DNA of 64,000 nt from Gordonia amicalis NBRC 100051 = JCM 11271 (GTDB lineage: Bacteria; Actinomycetota; Actinomycetes; Mycobacteriales; Mycobacteriaceae), in contig NZ_BANS01000015.1 in the NCBI RefSeq assembly GCF_000332995.1, forward strand, positions 62,001 to 126,000, in the 5' to 3' direction. Position numbers and translations under genes: made by a program. A model generated the notes under the pieces. That model searched no databases. It had not been told where the DNA came from and saw only the letters and a list, made by a program, of their open reading frames with translations. Every line of letters begins with the position of its first letter. The stretch's first letter is position 1. Shown here piece by piece: positions 37,719 to 46,303 of the stretch.

Positions 37719-37744
37719 GAATGACGTCGCATGCGACATCATTC
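37719..37744. promoter_or_regulatory. 26-base near-perfect palindrome
   Basis: GAATGA and TCATTC flank a perfect 12-base core GTCGCATGCGAC, with one asymmetric base on each side; 24 of 26 positions are symmetric. It lies in the 253-base gap upstream of the AI-2E gene and just after the thiolase-like/crotonase fusion. There is no loop and no T-tract, so an operator is more likely than a terminator. Confidence 0.55.
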
Positions 37745-37796
37745 TGCGCTGGTTCACCGGTAGCTCCCTCACACCTCAGGGTGCGATTGTGCTCTG

Positions 37797-40196
37797 TCAG
37801 CGACCCTTCCACTCCGGGGTCCGCTTCATCACGAACGCCATGATGCCCTCGAGGGTGTCGCCGCTGACGATCAGCGAGTCGAGCACGTTGGTGCTCGCGC
37901 GGACCGCCTCGACGGTGTCGGTGATCGCGTCGGACTGCTCCATCGTCGCGATCGACGCGCGGACGGAGGTGGGGGAGGCGGCGAGGATCTCCTCGGCCAC
38001 CCCGCGGGCGGTCTCGAGAACCTTTCCGGCCGGGGCGATCCGGCTCACCAGGCCGGCCGCGGCGGCCTCGGTGGCGGAGATCCGGCGACCGGTCAGGATC
38101 ATGTCGCGGGCGAGCGCGGGCGGGATCATCCGCGGAAGACGCACCAGACCGCCTGCGGCGGCGGCCAATCCGACCTTCACCTCGGGCAGCCCGAAGGAGG
38201 CCTCCTCGTCGGCGACGATGATGTGGCAGGCCATCGCGATCTCGCAACCGCCGCCCAGCGCGAACCCGTTGACGGCGGCGATGACCGGCTTGGGCAGGCT
38301 CGCGCGCGCGGTGAGACCGGCGAATCCGTTCTTGGGCACCGACAGTGCGGCCGGGCTCGTTGTCGCGGCGAGGTCGTTGCCCGCCGAGAACGCCTTGTCG
38401 CCCTTGCCCGTCAGGATCGCGACCCACAGGTCGTCGTCGGCGAAGTAGGCGTCGAAGACCGAGTCCAGTTCGGCGTTCGCCGCCGGGTTCAGCGCGTTGC
38501 GGGCGTCGGGACGATTGATGGTCACCTCGAGCAGGTGTCCGTCACGACGGATCTCGATGTGTTCGTAGCTGTCCCGGAAGGCCGGCGCGACCGCGGGGTA
38601 CTTGGCGTTCATCGCCGCCTCGGTCAGCTTGACCCGGTTGCCCTTGTCGAAGGAGCGCACCACGATCTTCGTGCCCGCGGGATCGTCAGATGTCAACAGG
38701 TGATCGAAGAACTCGTCGTCGTCGGAGTCGAGATTGGCCACGAAGCGTGCACCGAGTCCGTCCGGCGCTGCGTGGTCGATCAGGCGACCGATCACGACGC
38801 CCGTCCGCTTGCCGCTCTTGCTCGGGATGACGGTGTAGGTCTCGAGGATCGCCGGCCCGTCGGCGTCGCCGATGGTGGGAACGCTGGGCACCGCGTCGAG
38901 CCGAGCCTGGATCTGTGCGCTGTTGTCGGCACGCCAGGGCGCCGGCGTCGTAGAGTAGATACCGGCCGCATGCTTGCTCAGCACGCCGCCGTTGGCGACG
39001 ACGAGACCGAAGTCGCCGGGGGACTGCCGCACGCGCGTCACGACCTCGGCGATCGCGTGCAGCGAGTAGTTGTTGCCCGGGCCGCCGAAGAACGGCAGGC
39101 CGCCGGTGACGGTGAGGCCACGCGGGTCGTCGGTGGCGAGGCCGAGGCCGTCGAGGATGTTGAAGACCGCGATCGGGAAGCAGCTGTAGATGTCGATGAC
39201 GTCGATGTCGTGGAGACCCACCTCGGCGACCTCGAGTGCGTGCCGGACCGCGGCCGGTGCGGCCGGCGCGGCACCGAGGTCGGGACGGTTCAGCGAGGTG
39301 CGCTCGACGGTCTCGGCGTGACCGTGCAGGAACACCCACTTCGACGGGTCGATGCCGGCGGCCTGTGCGGCCCGGATCGACATGACGACGACGGCGGCGG
39401 ACTGGTTCACTTGGTCGCGGGCGACGATGTAGCGCGTGAACGGATCGGCCACCACTCGGTTCTCGGGGGTCACGGTCACCAACTCCGCGGCGTCGCGAAC
39501 AGTCGGGGCGGCTGAATGCGGATTCGCCGCGGCGACCTTCGTGAACGGAGCGAACAGCTCACCCATCGCGGCGGCGTACTCCTCGCGGCCCAGACCGGTG
39601 TTGTGCCGGCGCGCATTCTCCAGCAGCGCGTACTGCGGGATCACCGACGCGAGACCATGGCGCACCTCGGCGACGGTGATGATGCCCTTCACGCCGAATC
39701 CGCGGTCCTCGAGCTGCCCGCCGACCTCCTCGGCGAAGCTCGGACGCTCATTGTCCGGCTTCGACTGCAGATGCCGCACGGTCGACATGACCTCGGCGCC
39801 GAAGATGACGGCTGCCTCGGAGTCGCCCGCCGCGATGACGCCGGCGAGCTCGGTGAGCATCGTCTGCGGGGTCTGCCCGCCGGTGACGGCCTGCACGGCG
39901 CGACGCGGGTCGGCGCCGACGCGCTTGGCGACGGCGCGCGGCATGTTGTCCGGCCGGCCCAGCGGCGAGGAGGACAGGGGACTGGAGATCTCGAACGAGC
40001 GGATCGCGGCGATGGTGTCGATCGACGAGGCCAGGTCGGACGCGCCGGCGTCGTCGAAGGCGGCGGTGACGGCGCGCGCCGCGAGGTCCGCTTCACCCAG
40101 CGCCTCGTACCCGGGATCGGTCAAACGCTCGGAAGCCTGGCCGACACCGACGACGACGGGGGTGTTCAGATCGAGATCAGCGATCGAGATTGGCAT
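37797..40196 (-). CDS. Thiolase-like protein fused to enoyl-CoA hydratase
   Basis: 799 residues in one frame. Residues 1 to ~410 are a thiolase fold of the TLP1/SCP-x group (VVVGVGQASERL, IDIYSCFPIAVFNIL, GGPGNNYSLHAIAEVVTRVR). The nucleophile position reads VTGGQTPQTML with no Cys, as in TLP1 proteins. Residues ~420-525 are the TLP1 extra C-terminal beta domain. Residues 542-799 are a crotonase domain with both catalytic Glu present (GGGCEIAM and GLPEVKVGL) and the oxyanion segment FSAGNDLA. A hydratase physically linked to a CoA-binding, non-thiolytic partner is implied. ATG 40196; divergent from a DszC-like gene. Confidence 0.85.
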   Translation of the reverse strand: MPISIADLDLNTPVVVGVGQASERLTDPGYEALGEADLAARAVTAAFDDAGASDLASSIDTIAAIRSFEISSPLSSSPLGRPDNMPRAVAKRVGADPRRAVQAVTGGQTPQTMLTELAGVIAAGDSEAAVIFGAEVMSTVRHLQSKPDNERPSFAEEVGGQLEDRGFGVKGIITVAEVRHGLASVIPQYALLENARRHNTGLGREEYAAAMGELFAPFTKVAAANPHSAAPTVRDAAELVTVTPENRVVADPFTRYIVARDQVNQSAAVVVMSIRAAQAAGIDPSKWVFLHGHAETVERTSLNRPDLGAAPAAPAAVRHALEVAEVGLHDIDVIDIYSCFPIAVFNILDGLGLATDDPRGLTVTGGLPFFGGPGNNYSLHAIAEVVTRVRQSPGDFGLVVANGGVLSKHAAGIYSTTPAPWRADNSAQIQARLDAVPSVPTIGDADGPAILETYTVIPSKSGKRTGVVIGRLIDHAAPDGLGARFVANLDSDDDEFFDHLLTSDDPAGTKIVVRSFDKGNRVKLTEAAMNAKYPAVAPAFRDSYEHIEIRRDGHLLEVTINRPDARNALNPAANAELDSVFDAYFADDDLWVAILTGKGDKAFSAGNDLAATTSPAALSVPKNGFAGLTARASLPKPVIAAVNGFALGGGCEIAMACHIIVADEEASFGLPEVKVGLAAAAGGLVRLPRMIPPALARDMILTGRRISATEAAAAGLVSRIAPAGKVLETARGVAEEILAASPTSVRASIATMEQSDAITDTVEAVRASTNVLDSLIVSGDTLEGIMAFVMKRTPEWKGR

Positions 40197-40391
40197 ACGC
40201 ACACAATGGCACAAACGCGTGACAGGCGTCTCAACGTGGTCCGGCATCGGCCATACCTGCGGGTTCGGTACCCAGTCTGCCGCGGCATCGAGTGCTTGGG
40301 AACGTTGCGTTCACCGCGGTTTCAATCGTGGCCGAAGGGGCGGGAGCCGACGACACTATCGGCCGACAAGTCTGTATCGAAAGGACGTTTG

Positions 40392-41606
40392 ATGACCGCA
40401 ACCGTGCCCGCAAGCACGTCGGCCGCCGGCACAACCGACGAGCGGCTCGACGAGGTGTTCGCCCCGATCTTCGCGCGTATCGCAGAAGGCGCGGTGGCTC
40501 GTGAAGACGATCGGCGACTCGCACACGACGAGGTGTCGTGGCTGCGTGAGGCCAAGTTCGGCGCGCTGCGCGTGCCGGTCGAGCTCGGCGGGTACGGCGC
40601 CTCGGTGCGCCAGCTGTTCCGGCTGCTCATCGACCTGGCCACGGCAGAGTCGAATCTCCCGCAGGCGTTGCGCGTGCACTGGTCGTTCGTCGAGGATCAG
40701 CTCGCCGCGCTGCCCGATCACGAGGCGGAGCGCTGGCTGCGCAAGGTCGCCGAGGGCACGCTCGTCGGCAACGCCATCACCGAGCCCGGTGTCGGTGCCA
40801 TCGACCGCTACCAGACCCGACTCACAGCCGACGGGGACTCGTGGCGCCTCGACGGCACCAAGTACTACAGCACCGGCAGCTTGTACTCCGACCACATCCT
40901 CGTCGCCGCGGACCAGGACGGCGAGCGCGTGTCGGTGCTCGTCGACGCCGACGCCGAGGGCGTCACCCAGCACGATGACTGGGACGGCTTCGGCCAGCGT
41001 CTGACCGCAAGCGGCACCACCGAGTTCAGCGGCGTGCAGGTGTCGGGCGATCGCATCCTCGGCCCGGGCTACGGCGTCGAGGGCCGCACCTACGCCACCT
41101 CGTACCTCCAGCTCGTGCAACTGTCGGTGCTGGCCGGTATCGCGCAGCGTGCCACCGACGACGTGAGCGAGTGGGTTCGGGAGCGCACGCGCACCTTCAC
41201 CCACTCGACCGCCGACCTGCCCCGCCACGACCCGCTGGTGCAGCAGGTCATCGGCCGGCTGACGGCGGCCGCCTACTCAGCGCGCACCATCGTCCTGGAC
41301 ATCGCCGATCAGCTCGACCGTCTCGCCGAGACCGCCTGGCAGGACGAGAAGCTCCTCGACGAGGTCGAGTTCGACGTCGCCCGCGCCCAGGCGACCGTCA
41401 TCCCGCTGGTGCTCGACGCGACCACCCAGCTGTTCGAGGTCGGTGGCGCCTCGATCACCTCCGAGCGGCTGCGCCTCGACCGCCACTGGCGCAACGCGCG
41501 GGTGATCTCGGTCCACAACCCGCTGATCTTCAAACTGCAGGCCATCGGTGACCACGTCCTCAACGGCACCGAGCTGCCCTACGCGTGGAGTGCCGGCCAG
41601 AAGTAG
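40392..41606 (+). CDS. Acyl-CoA-dehydrogenase-fold flavoprotein, DszC/SfnB-like
   Basis: 404 residues: ACAD N-terminal helices (HDEVSWLREAKFGALRVPVELGGYGAS), middle domain (AITEPGVGAIDRYQTRLTADGDSWRLDGTKYYSTGSLYSDHILVAA), C-terminal helices ending GGASITSERLRLDRHWRNARVISVHNP. The RHWRN..VHNP end and the KYYSTG loop mark the DszC/SfnB flavin-dependent monooxygenase group (FMNH2 and O2) rather than true dehydrogenases. Substrate unknown, perhaps a sulfur or nitrogen compound. ATG 40392 follows AAAGGACG; the long frame upstream is a shadow of the fusion gene. Confidence 0.83.
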   Translation: MTATVPASTSAAGTTDERLDEVFAPIFARIAEGAVAREDDRRLAHDEVSWLREAKFGALRVPVELGGYGASVRQLFRLLIDLATAESNLPQALRVHWSFVEDQLAALPDHEAERWLRKVAEGTLVGNAITEPGVGAIDRYQTRLTADGDSWRLDGTKYYSTGSLYSDHILVAADQDGERVSVLVDADAEGVTQHDDWDGFGQRLTASGTTEFSGVQVSGDRILGPGYGVEGRTYATSYLQLVQLSVLAGIAQRATDDVSEWVRERTRTFTHSTADLPRHDPLVQQVIGRLTAAAYSARTIVLDIADQLDRLAETAWQDEKLLDEVEFDVARAQATVIPLVLDATTQLFEVGGASITSERLRLDRHWRNARVISVHNPLIFKLQAIGDHVLNGTELPYAWSAGQK

Positions 41607-41623
41607 GCGGCTACGCTGGCCCC

Positions 41624-42928
41624 ATGCAGCGGATGGCGGCGGCGGACGCCGCGTCGTACTGGATGTCCGAGCGCATCGCCAACGACCAGTTCCTGCTGTA
41701 TGGCTTTGCCACACCGGCGATTTCGCTCGACGAGTGCGCCCGGCGGCTGCTGGCGCGGGCGCGGCACGTAGACGATCTGTGCCTACGGATCCACGACGTT
41801 CCCGCCAGCGCCGACCGGCCGTACTGGGTCTCGGCCGAACCCACACCCGACCAGGTCCGCGTCGACACCACGACGCGGACCTGGTCGTCGTGTCTGGACA
41901 TCGTCGGCGCGCTCGTTGCCGACCAGCTGGTGCCGTCCCGTGCGGCCTGGCGACTGCACCTGTTCGGTCCGGTGGCCCACCTGCCGGCCGGCGATGGCCC
42001 TCCGGTCACGGGAGTCGTCGTGGTACTCCAGATCTCCCACGCGCTCGGGGACGGACGTCGGGCGTCGCAGATCGCGCGGGACCTCTTCGACGCCCCGTAC
42101 CTCGAGAGCGTCGGCGGCGGTGGTGGCGTCCCCGGGCTCATCCGTGACGTCGGAACGCTCGCGCTGGGCGCGTTGCGGTTTCCGGCTGAGTTCGTCTCGA
42201 CGATCCGTCGCGGAATGCAGGTCGCGCAGGTTGGGGGACAGGCGAATCCGGGGAAGCCGGGGTATCCGCTGACGACGCTGAACCGCAATCCCGGGTCGCG
42301 GCGGCTCCTGCGGGTCGTCGTGCTCGACCGCGAGCGTCTCACCGCGTCCGGGTCTCCGGTCACGGTGGCGGTGCTGGTCGCGATCTCCCAGGCGCTACCG
42401 AGATATCTCGGCGACGGTTGTGAACGTCTCGGTGTGGAGCTCACCGTCGGACGATCCGACAAATCGAAGACGCGCAACAATTTTCGCAATGTGGGGATCG
42501 ATCTGCACCTCGAAGCCGACGAACCGCATGAACGTGCGCGACTCATCCGCGATGAGATCGACGCCGCCCGTGCGGCCGATGCCGATCCGGCACGAGTCGC
42601 GCAGCGGCGGGTATCAGAAGCAACGCCGGCGATCCTCGCACACTGGGGCATCCGGGCCTTCGACCTCGACACCCGGCCTGAGACGGTCACCGGTGTCACC
42701 GTGGTGTCCTCGGTGGATCGGGGTGCCGCCGACGTCGACCTCGACGGCGGAGAGATCCTGTTCACCACCGGCTTTCCCGCGCTGTCGCCGGTGCAGGGAC
42801 TCACACACGGAGTGCACGGCATCGGCGACCGCGTCGCGGTGTCGGTCACCACCAGCCCGGAGATCATGCCCGACGTCGACCGGTACATGGATTTGCTTCG
42901 GGCTGGTTTCGACGCGCCTCGTCGCTAG
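41624..42928 (+). CDS. Wax ester synthase/diacylglycerol acyltransferase-like protein
   Basis: 434 residues of the WS/DGAT condensation-domain type. The active-site motif appears as ISHALGDGRRASQ (HxxxDG with one His instead of two). C-terminal DUF1298-like part: GVTVVSSVDRGAADVDLDGGEILFTTGFPALSPVQGLTHGVHGIGDRVAVSVT. Transfers acyl from acyl-CoA to an alcohol or diacylglycerol in storage-lipid synthesis (family). A TACGCT box seven bases before the ATG suggests a leaderless start. 17 bases after the DszC-like gene. Confidence 0.8.
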   Translation: MQRMAAADAASYWMSERIANDQFLLYGFATPAISLDECARRLLARARHVDDLCLRIHDVPASADRPYWVSAEPTPDQVRVDTTTRTWSSCLDIVGALVADQLVPSRAAWRLHLFGPVAHLPAGDGPPVTGVVVVLQISHALGDGRRASQIARDLFDAPYLESVGGGGGVPGLIRDVGTLALGALRFPAEFVSTIRRGMQVAQVGGQANPGKPGYPLTTLNRNPGSRRLLRVVVLDRERLTASGSPVTVAVLVAISQALPRYLGDGCERLGVELTVGRSDKSKTRNNFRNVGIDLHLEADEPHERARLIRDEIDAARAADADPARVAQRRVSEATPAILAHWGIRAFDLDTRPETVTGVTVVSSVDRGAADVDLDGGEILFTTGFPALSPVQGLTHGVHGIGDRVAVSVTTSPEIMPDVDRYMDLLRAGFDAPRR

Positions 42929-43254
42929 GGTCCTCGACCGACCGTCTCTCCTATGTCGAGCGGCGGTATGGTTCCCGCTCAACCGTTTCCCTTCCGCGGT
43001 GGGATTTCCTTCCCGCGGGCGCTGGCCATTGAGCGGAAAGGAAACGACCACGCGAGAATGCCTACTACCGAAAGTCATTGACAAACAATCTGATACGCCG
43101 GTCGGTACCTGTTCAGCTCGTTGAAAACCCAGCCGCCCGACCACCCGGCCCGGCGGCTACTCGGCGACGGCCGCGTGGCCCGCACAGCCACCCACCGCCG
43201 ACAACAAGACGAATGGAACCGGAAGAACCCACCACCGTTCTGACACAGCCTGGC
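42929..43254. other. Intergenic stretch without recognised gene
   Basis: 326 bases with no supported coding frame. Around 42975-43050 an imperfect inverted repeat occurs (CGCTCAACCGTTTCC on one side, ATTGAGCGGAAAGG on the other), which may be a degraded terminator or repeat element. It is followed by AT-richer sequence (43070-43095) and then low-complexity CCACCCG-type sequence. Confidence 0.5.
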
Positions 43255-43414
43255 GTGGCGGGTTTCGACGCGACGCCTCGCTTTGCTCGGTGTCGGCTCA
43301 ACCGGCATGGGGTTGCGTGGTGTGGCGGGTTTCGACGCGACGCCTCGCTTTGCTCGGTGTCGGCTCAACCGGCATGGGGTTGCGTGGTGTGGCGGGTTTC
43401 GACGCGACGCCTCG
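43255..43414. repeat. 67-base tandem repeat, 2.4 copies
   Basis: Two identical 67-base units start at 43255 and 43322; a third, cut after 26 bases, starts at 43389. Each unit begins GTGGCGGGTTTCGACGCGAC and holds CGGCTCAACCGGC. The GTTTCGA...CTCAACC pattern resembles short dispersed intergenic repeats of Gordonia/Rhodococcus-type genomes (recollection). Confidence 0.85.
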
Positions 43415-43445
43415 TGCCTACTCAACGAGCAGTGGGGACTGGCTC

Positions 43446-44363
43446 TCAGGCGTTCGGGCGGCCGTTGGTGTCCGCGGGGGAGGCGTCGCTGCTGCCGCCG
43501 GAACCCTTGGGGCCGCGGGTGAGTCGCTTGGGCAGACGCTCGGCGAGACCGCCGAGGGGTGCCACGGTCTGATTCAGCAGGTCCACGGTTTCGGCGAGTT
43601 CGTGCACGGTGTCCTGCATGGCGAGCAGGTTGGGTGCCAGCTGACCCATGACCTCGGTCAGCTCGGTGAACCGATCCAGCGGACCGCCCGGCGCGATGGC
43701 GCGTTCGACCGCGCCGCCCTCGCCGACGAGCTGGTCGAGGAGGCCCGCCTCCGCGGCGAAGCGGTCGAGGATGCCGCCCGGAGCGGTCATCTTCTCCAGC
43801 ATGCCGTCGGGTGCGGTGAGTTTGTCGACGACGCCGCCCTCGGAGGTGAGACGTTCGAGTATGCCCTCGTTCTCGGTGAACTGGTCGACCACGCCGCCGG
43901 GGCGGGTGAGGCGGTCGAGTGGCCCGTCCTTGGCGGTCAGGCGCATCAGGATGCCGCGTTCGTCGGCCATCTGGTCGAGGAGCCCGCCCTTGGCGGTGAG
44001 TCTCTCCAGCAGACCGCCGGGTGCGGTCAGCCGGTCGATGACCCCGCCGGGGTTGAGCAGACGTTCCAGGGGGCCGCCCGAGGCCAGGATGCGTCCGAAG
44101 GGCCGCTCCGGACCCAGCAGTTCGGACAGCTGGTTGAGGAGCGCGAGGGGGGTACGCGCCGCGTTGAGTTCGTCCTCGGCGCCGATCGCCAGGCTGATCT
44201 CGTGCTGAACACTGCCCGCGGTGATCCGTGCGATCGTCACCGCGGATTCGGCTGCGGCGAGGACCACTCCGGTCACCGTGAATCCCAGCCGGAGCGGCAT
44301 CTCGAGGAGCAGACGAGTCGGGTCGGTCCCGGGAGGTGCGCTTCGTTCGGGAAGAGACTCCAT
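43446..44363 (-). CDS. Protein with fourteen decapeptide repeats
   Basis: 305 residues, family not recognised. Residues 1-95 contain an amphipathic/hydrophobic stretch (LRLGFTVTGVVLAAAESAVTIARITAG) that could touch the membrane. Residues 96-235 consist of fourteen uninterrupted 10-residue repeats of the form GG-hydrophobic-hydrophobic-(D/E)-R-L-T-A-(P/K), for example GGVIDRLTAP and GGLLERLTAK. Residues 236-280 form a leucine-rich coiled-coil-like segment (MQDTVHELAETVDLLNQTV), and the tail is Gly/Ser/Asp-rich. ATG 44363 is preceded by TAGTGT at leaderless distance; GTG 44375 is an alternative. Confidence 0.75.
   Translation of the reverse strand: MESLPERSAPPGTDPTRLLLEMPLRLGFTVTGVVLAAAESAVTIARITAGSVQHEISLAIGAEDELNAARTPLALLNQLSELLGPERPFGRILASGGPLERLLNPGGVIDRLTAPGGLLERLTAKGGLLDQMADERGILMRLTAKDGPLDRLTRPGGVVDQFTENEGILERLTSEGGVVDKLTAPDGMLEKMTAPGGILDRFAAEAGLLDQLVGEGGAVERAIAPGGPLDRFTELTEVMGQLAPNLLAMQDTVHELAETVDLLNQTVAPLGGLAERLPKRLTRGPKGSGGSSDASPADTNGRPNA
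43659..44078 (-). repeat. 30-base coding repeat array (14 units)
   Basis: This 420-base block encodes the fourteen decapeptides. The protein pattern is regular while the DNA has diverged between units, so the array is old and under selection for the peptide rather than a recent slippage product. Confidence 0.8.
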
Positions 44364-44444
44364 GGTTCCCGACACTAGGCCACCGGATCGCGATCGGGGG
44401 TCAAGGTCGGGTGATTCGCGGTCAGGTGACCCACAGCGACGCCC

Positions 44445-45017
44445 CTACTCCTTCGCGGCCTTCGCAGCGGCCTTGGCCGCCTTCTTGAAGTCACGGACCT
44501 TCTGCAACGAGTCGGGGTCGACGACGTCGGCGACCGACCGGTACCCCTGCTTGCTGTAGTCGCCGGCGACCTTGGTCCAGCCGGAGGGTTTCACGTCGAG
44601 CTGTTTGGCGACGAGTGCGACGAAGATCTTCGCCTTCTGCTCCCCGAATCCGGGCAGCTCACGCAACCTCTTCATGAGGTCGGCGCCACTGGTCGCCTCG
44701 GTCCAGATCCGGGCGGCGTCACCGTCGTACTGTTCGGCGACGACCTTCGCCAATGCCTGCACACGTCCGGCCATCGAGCGGCCGTACCGGTGGATGGCCG
44801 GGGGAGTGGAGCACAGATCCGCGAAGGCCTCGGGGTCTGCGTCGGCGATCTCGACCGGGTCCATCGTCCCGAAGCGGTCTCGGATCTTGGCCGGACCTGC
44901 GAAGGCCCGTTCCATCGGGAACTGCTGATCCAGCAACATCCCGACGAGCAGTGCGAACGAATCGGTCGAGAGCAGTTCGTCGGCCGCGGGTTCCTGGGCG
45001 ATCTGGATCTTCGGCAT
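44445..45017 (-). CDS. HhH-GPD family base-excision repair-like protein
   Basis: 190 residues of the short HhH-GPD type. FALLVGMLLDQQFPMERAFAGP opens the fold, LRELPGFGEQKAKIFVALV is the helix-hairpin-helix, and a Lys/Ala-rich C-terminus (FKKAAKAAAKAAKE) is typical of the actinobacterial group. The catalytic Lys/Asp of classical glycosylases is not clearly placed (the Asp follows in VAGDYSKQG), so the reaction is uncertain. ATG 45017. Confidence 0.8.
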   Translation of the reverse strand: MPKIQIAQEPAADELLSTDSFALLVGMLLDQQFPMERAFAGPAKIRDRFGTMDPVEIADADPEAFADLCSTPPAIHRYGRSMAGRVQALAKVVAEQYDGDAARIWTEATSGADLMKRLRELPGFGEQKAKIFVALVAKQLDVKPSGWTKVAGDYSKQGYRSVADVVDPDSLQKVRDFKKAAKAAAKAAKE

Positions 45018-45066
45018 GGGAACGATTCTGGCAGACGCGGTGACCGCGCGGCTCTAGACTTCCCCC

Positions 45067-45588
45067 ATGATCAGCGGGGAGAGCAGTTCGGGGCGATGGA
45101 GAGCACGTGCGGGCATCGGTGCGGTGGTCGTCGGCATGGTGGCGGCGCTGATCGGCGTCGCCGGGCCGGGGAGCGCGAAGGCCATCCCCGATCACACCGA
45201 ACCGAATTACGTCACGACGCTGGTCTGCGACAGCGTGAACCCGTGGCCGGCGGGGACGGTGAAGATCCGGGTCGACGTGTTCAACAACATCCGCTTCCCA
45301 GCGGACGGACTGCCCGGACCCGCGATCGCACTCATCGGCACCGACCGTGCGAAACCCGTTGCGCTCGAATACACCTACTACGTCGCCGTGTCGTGGCGCA
45401 ATCTGCGCACCGGACGCACCGGCACGGTCTTCGTGCCCGGTCGCGGCTTCACCGTCAAGTGGCAGGTGGACATCCATCCCGGACGCGGGCCCGTCGCGTT
45501 CACGATCAAGCAGAAGCTCGGCGCGATGGCCTTCAACCCGATGGTCAATCCGCAGTACTCGTCGTGCAGCGGGCGGGCGACGGCCTGA
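45067..45588 (+). CDS. Secreted hypothetical protein, 173 aa
   Basis: N-terminal signal peptide (~1-39, GAVVVGMVAALIGVAGPGSAKA) followed by a mature domain with two Cys (LVCDSVN near 54, SSCSG near the end). The segment VAVSWRNLRTGRTGTVFV resembles SWLNVDTGRTGTTTL of the secreted protein at 48.9 kb, suggesting a shared domain. A TAGACT box followed by TTCCCCC directly before the ATG suggests a leaderless start. Function unknown. Confidence 0.7.
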   Translation: MISGESSSGRWRARAGIGAVVVGMVAALIGVAGPGSAKAIPDHTEPNYVTTLVCDSVNPWPAGTVKIRVDVFNNIRFPADGLPGPAIALIGTDRAKPVALEYTYYVAVSWRNLRTGRTGTVFVPGRGFTVKWQVDIHPGRGPVAFTIKQKLGAMAFNPMVNPQYSSCSGRATA

Positions 45589-45606
45589 GCCGCCCGACCC
45601 CGGTGA

Positions 45607-46299
45607 TCAGCGTCGGCGTAGGCATTCGGCAAGACCGCCGATCAGCAGGTACTGCGCGGCGAAATAGCTGCCGAGCACCCAGGCCTCACCCGCCATCCGA
45701 AGACGAGGATCGGTGATCAGGTGACGGCGGTTGATGATGACCAGATCCGACAGCAGGAACGTGACACCGCCGATCCGTAGCCGCGGCTGCGGACCGGACA
45801 TGGCGCTCGCCGTCGCCGACATCGTCGCGAGCGTGTTGCCGTAGGTGCCCAGCACCGGCAGCAGCGCCGGCCGATGACGGGCCAGGACGGCGGCCGATTC
45901 GCCGAGCAGGCCGACCCGGGGGAGGAGCTGCCGCGCCGACGGCCGGGCGCCTGCCCGCCACATCGTCGCGATGTAGCTCAACTGGGCGCCGGCGAACAGC
46001 GACGCCCCGAGGCGCAGATAGCGGTCCTTGGCGACCGGCTCGGTCTCGAACTCCTCGAGGAACATCAGCCGGTCGCCCGCCATCGAGAACGCCACCGCGC
46101 CCGCCAATCCGGCGGTGTCGACGGCGTCGCGCCCCCGTGCCCCGGCGGCCACCTTTCCGGCGAGCAGCAGCATCGGCAGCGGTTTGGTCAGGGCCGCCGC
46201 CCGCCGGTGCCCCAGCGCGCCGGTGACCGTGGCGGCCGCCGTCGTCGCCGCATAGGCCAGATCGAACAGGCGTCGGTCCGGAAGACGGCGACCCATCAT
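45607..46299 (-). CDS. YhhN/TMEM86 family membrane protein (lysoplasmalogenase-like)
   Basis: 230 residues with about seven hydrophobic segments. TKPLPMLLLAGKVAAG near the N-terminus and GAVAFSMAGDRLMFLEE match the YhhN/TMEM86 signature (KP..MLLL and the S..GD.L motif). Eukaryotic members hydrolyse vinyl-ether lysolipids; bacterial roles are mostly unknown. It follows the lipase-fold gene by four bases, so the two are cotranscribed. Confidence 0.75.
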   Translation of the reverse strand: MMGRRLPDRRLFDLAYAATTAAATVTGALGHRRAAALTKPLPMLLLAGKVAAGARGRDAVDTAGLAGAVAFSMAGDRLMFLEEFETEPVAKDRYLRLGASLFAGAQLSYIATMWRAGARPSARQLLPRVGLLGESAAVLARHRPALLPVLGTYGNTLATMSATASAMSGPQPRLRIGGVTFLLSDLVIINRRHLITDPRLRMAGEAWVLGSYFAAQYLLIGGLAECLRRR

Positions 46300-46303
46300 C
46301 GAC

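Noticed and set aside
43255-43414. CRISPR array
   Set aside because: Units are 67 bases, contiguous and identical, without alternating unique spacers, and no cas genes are nearby.
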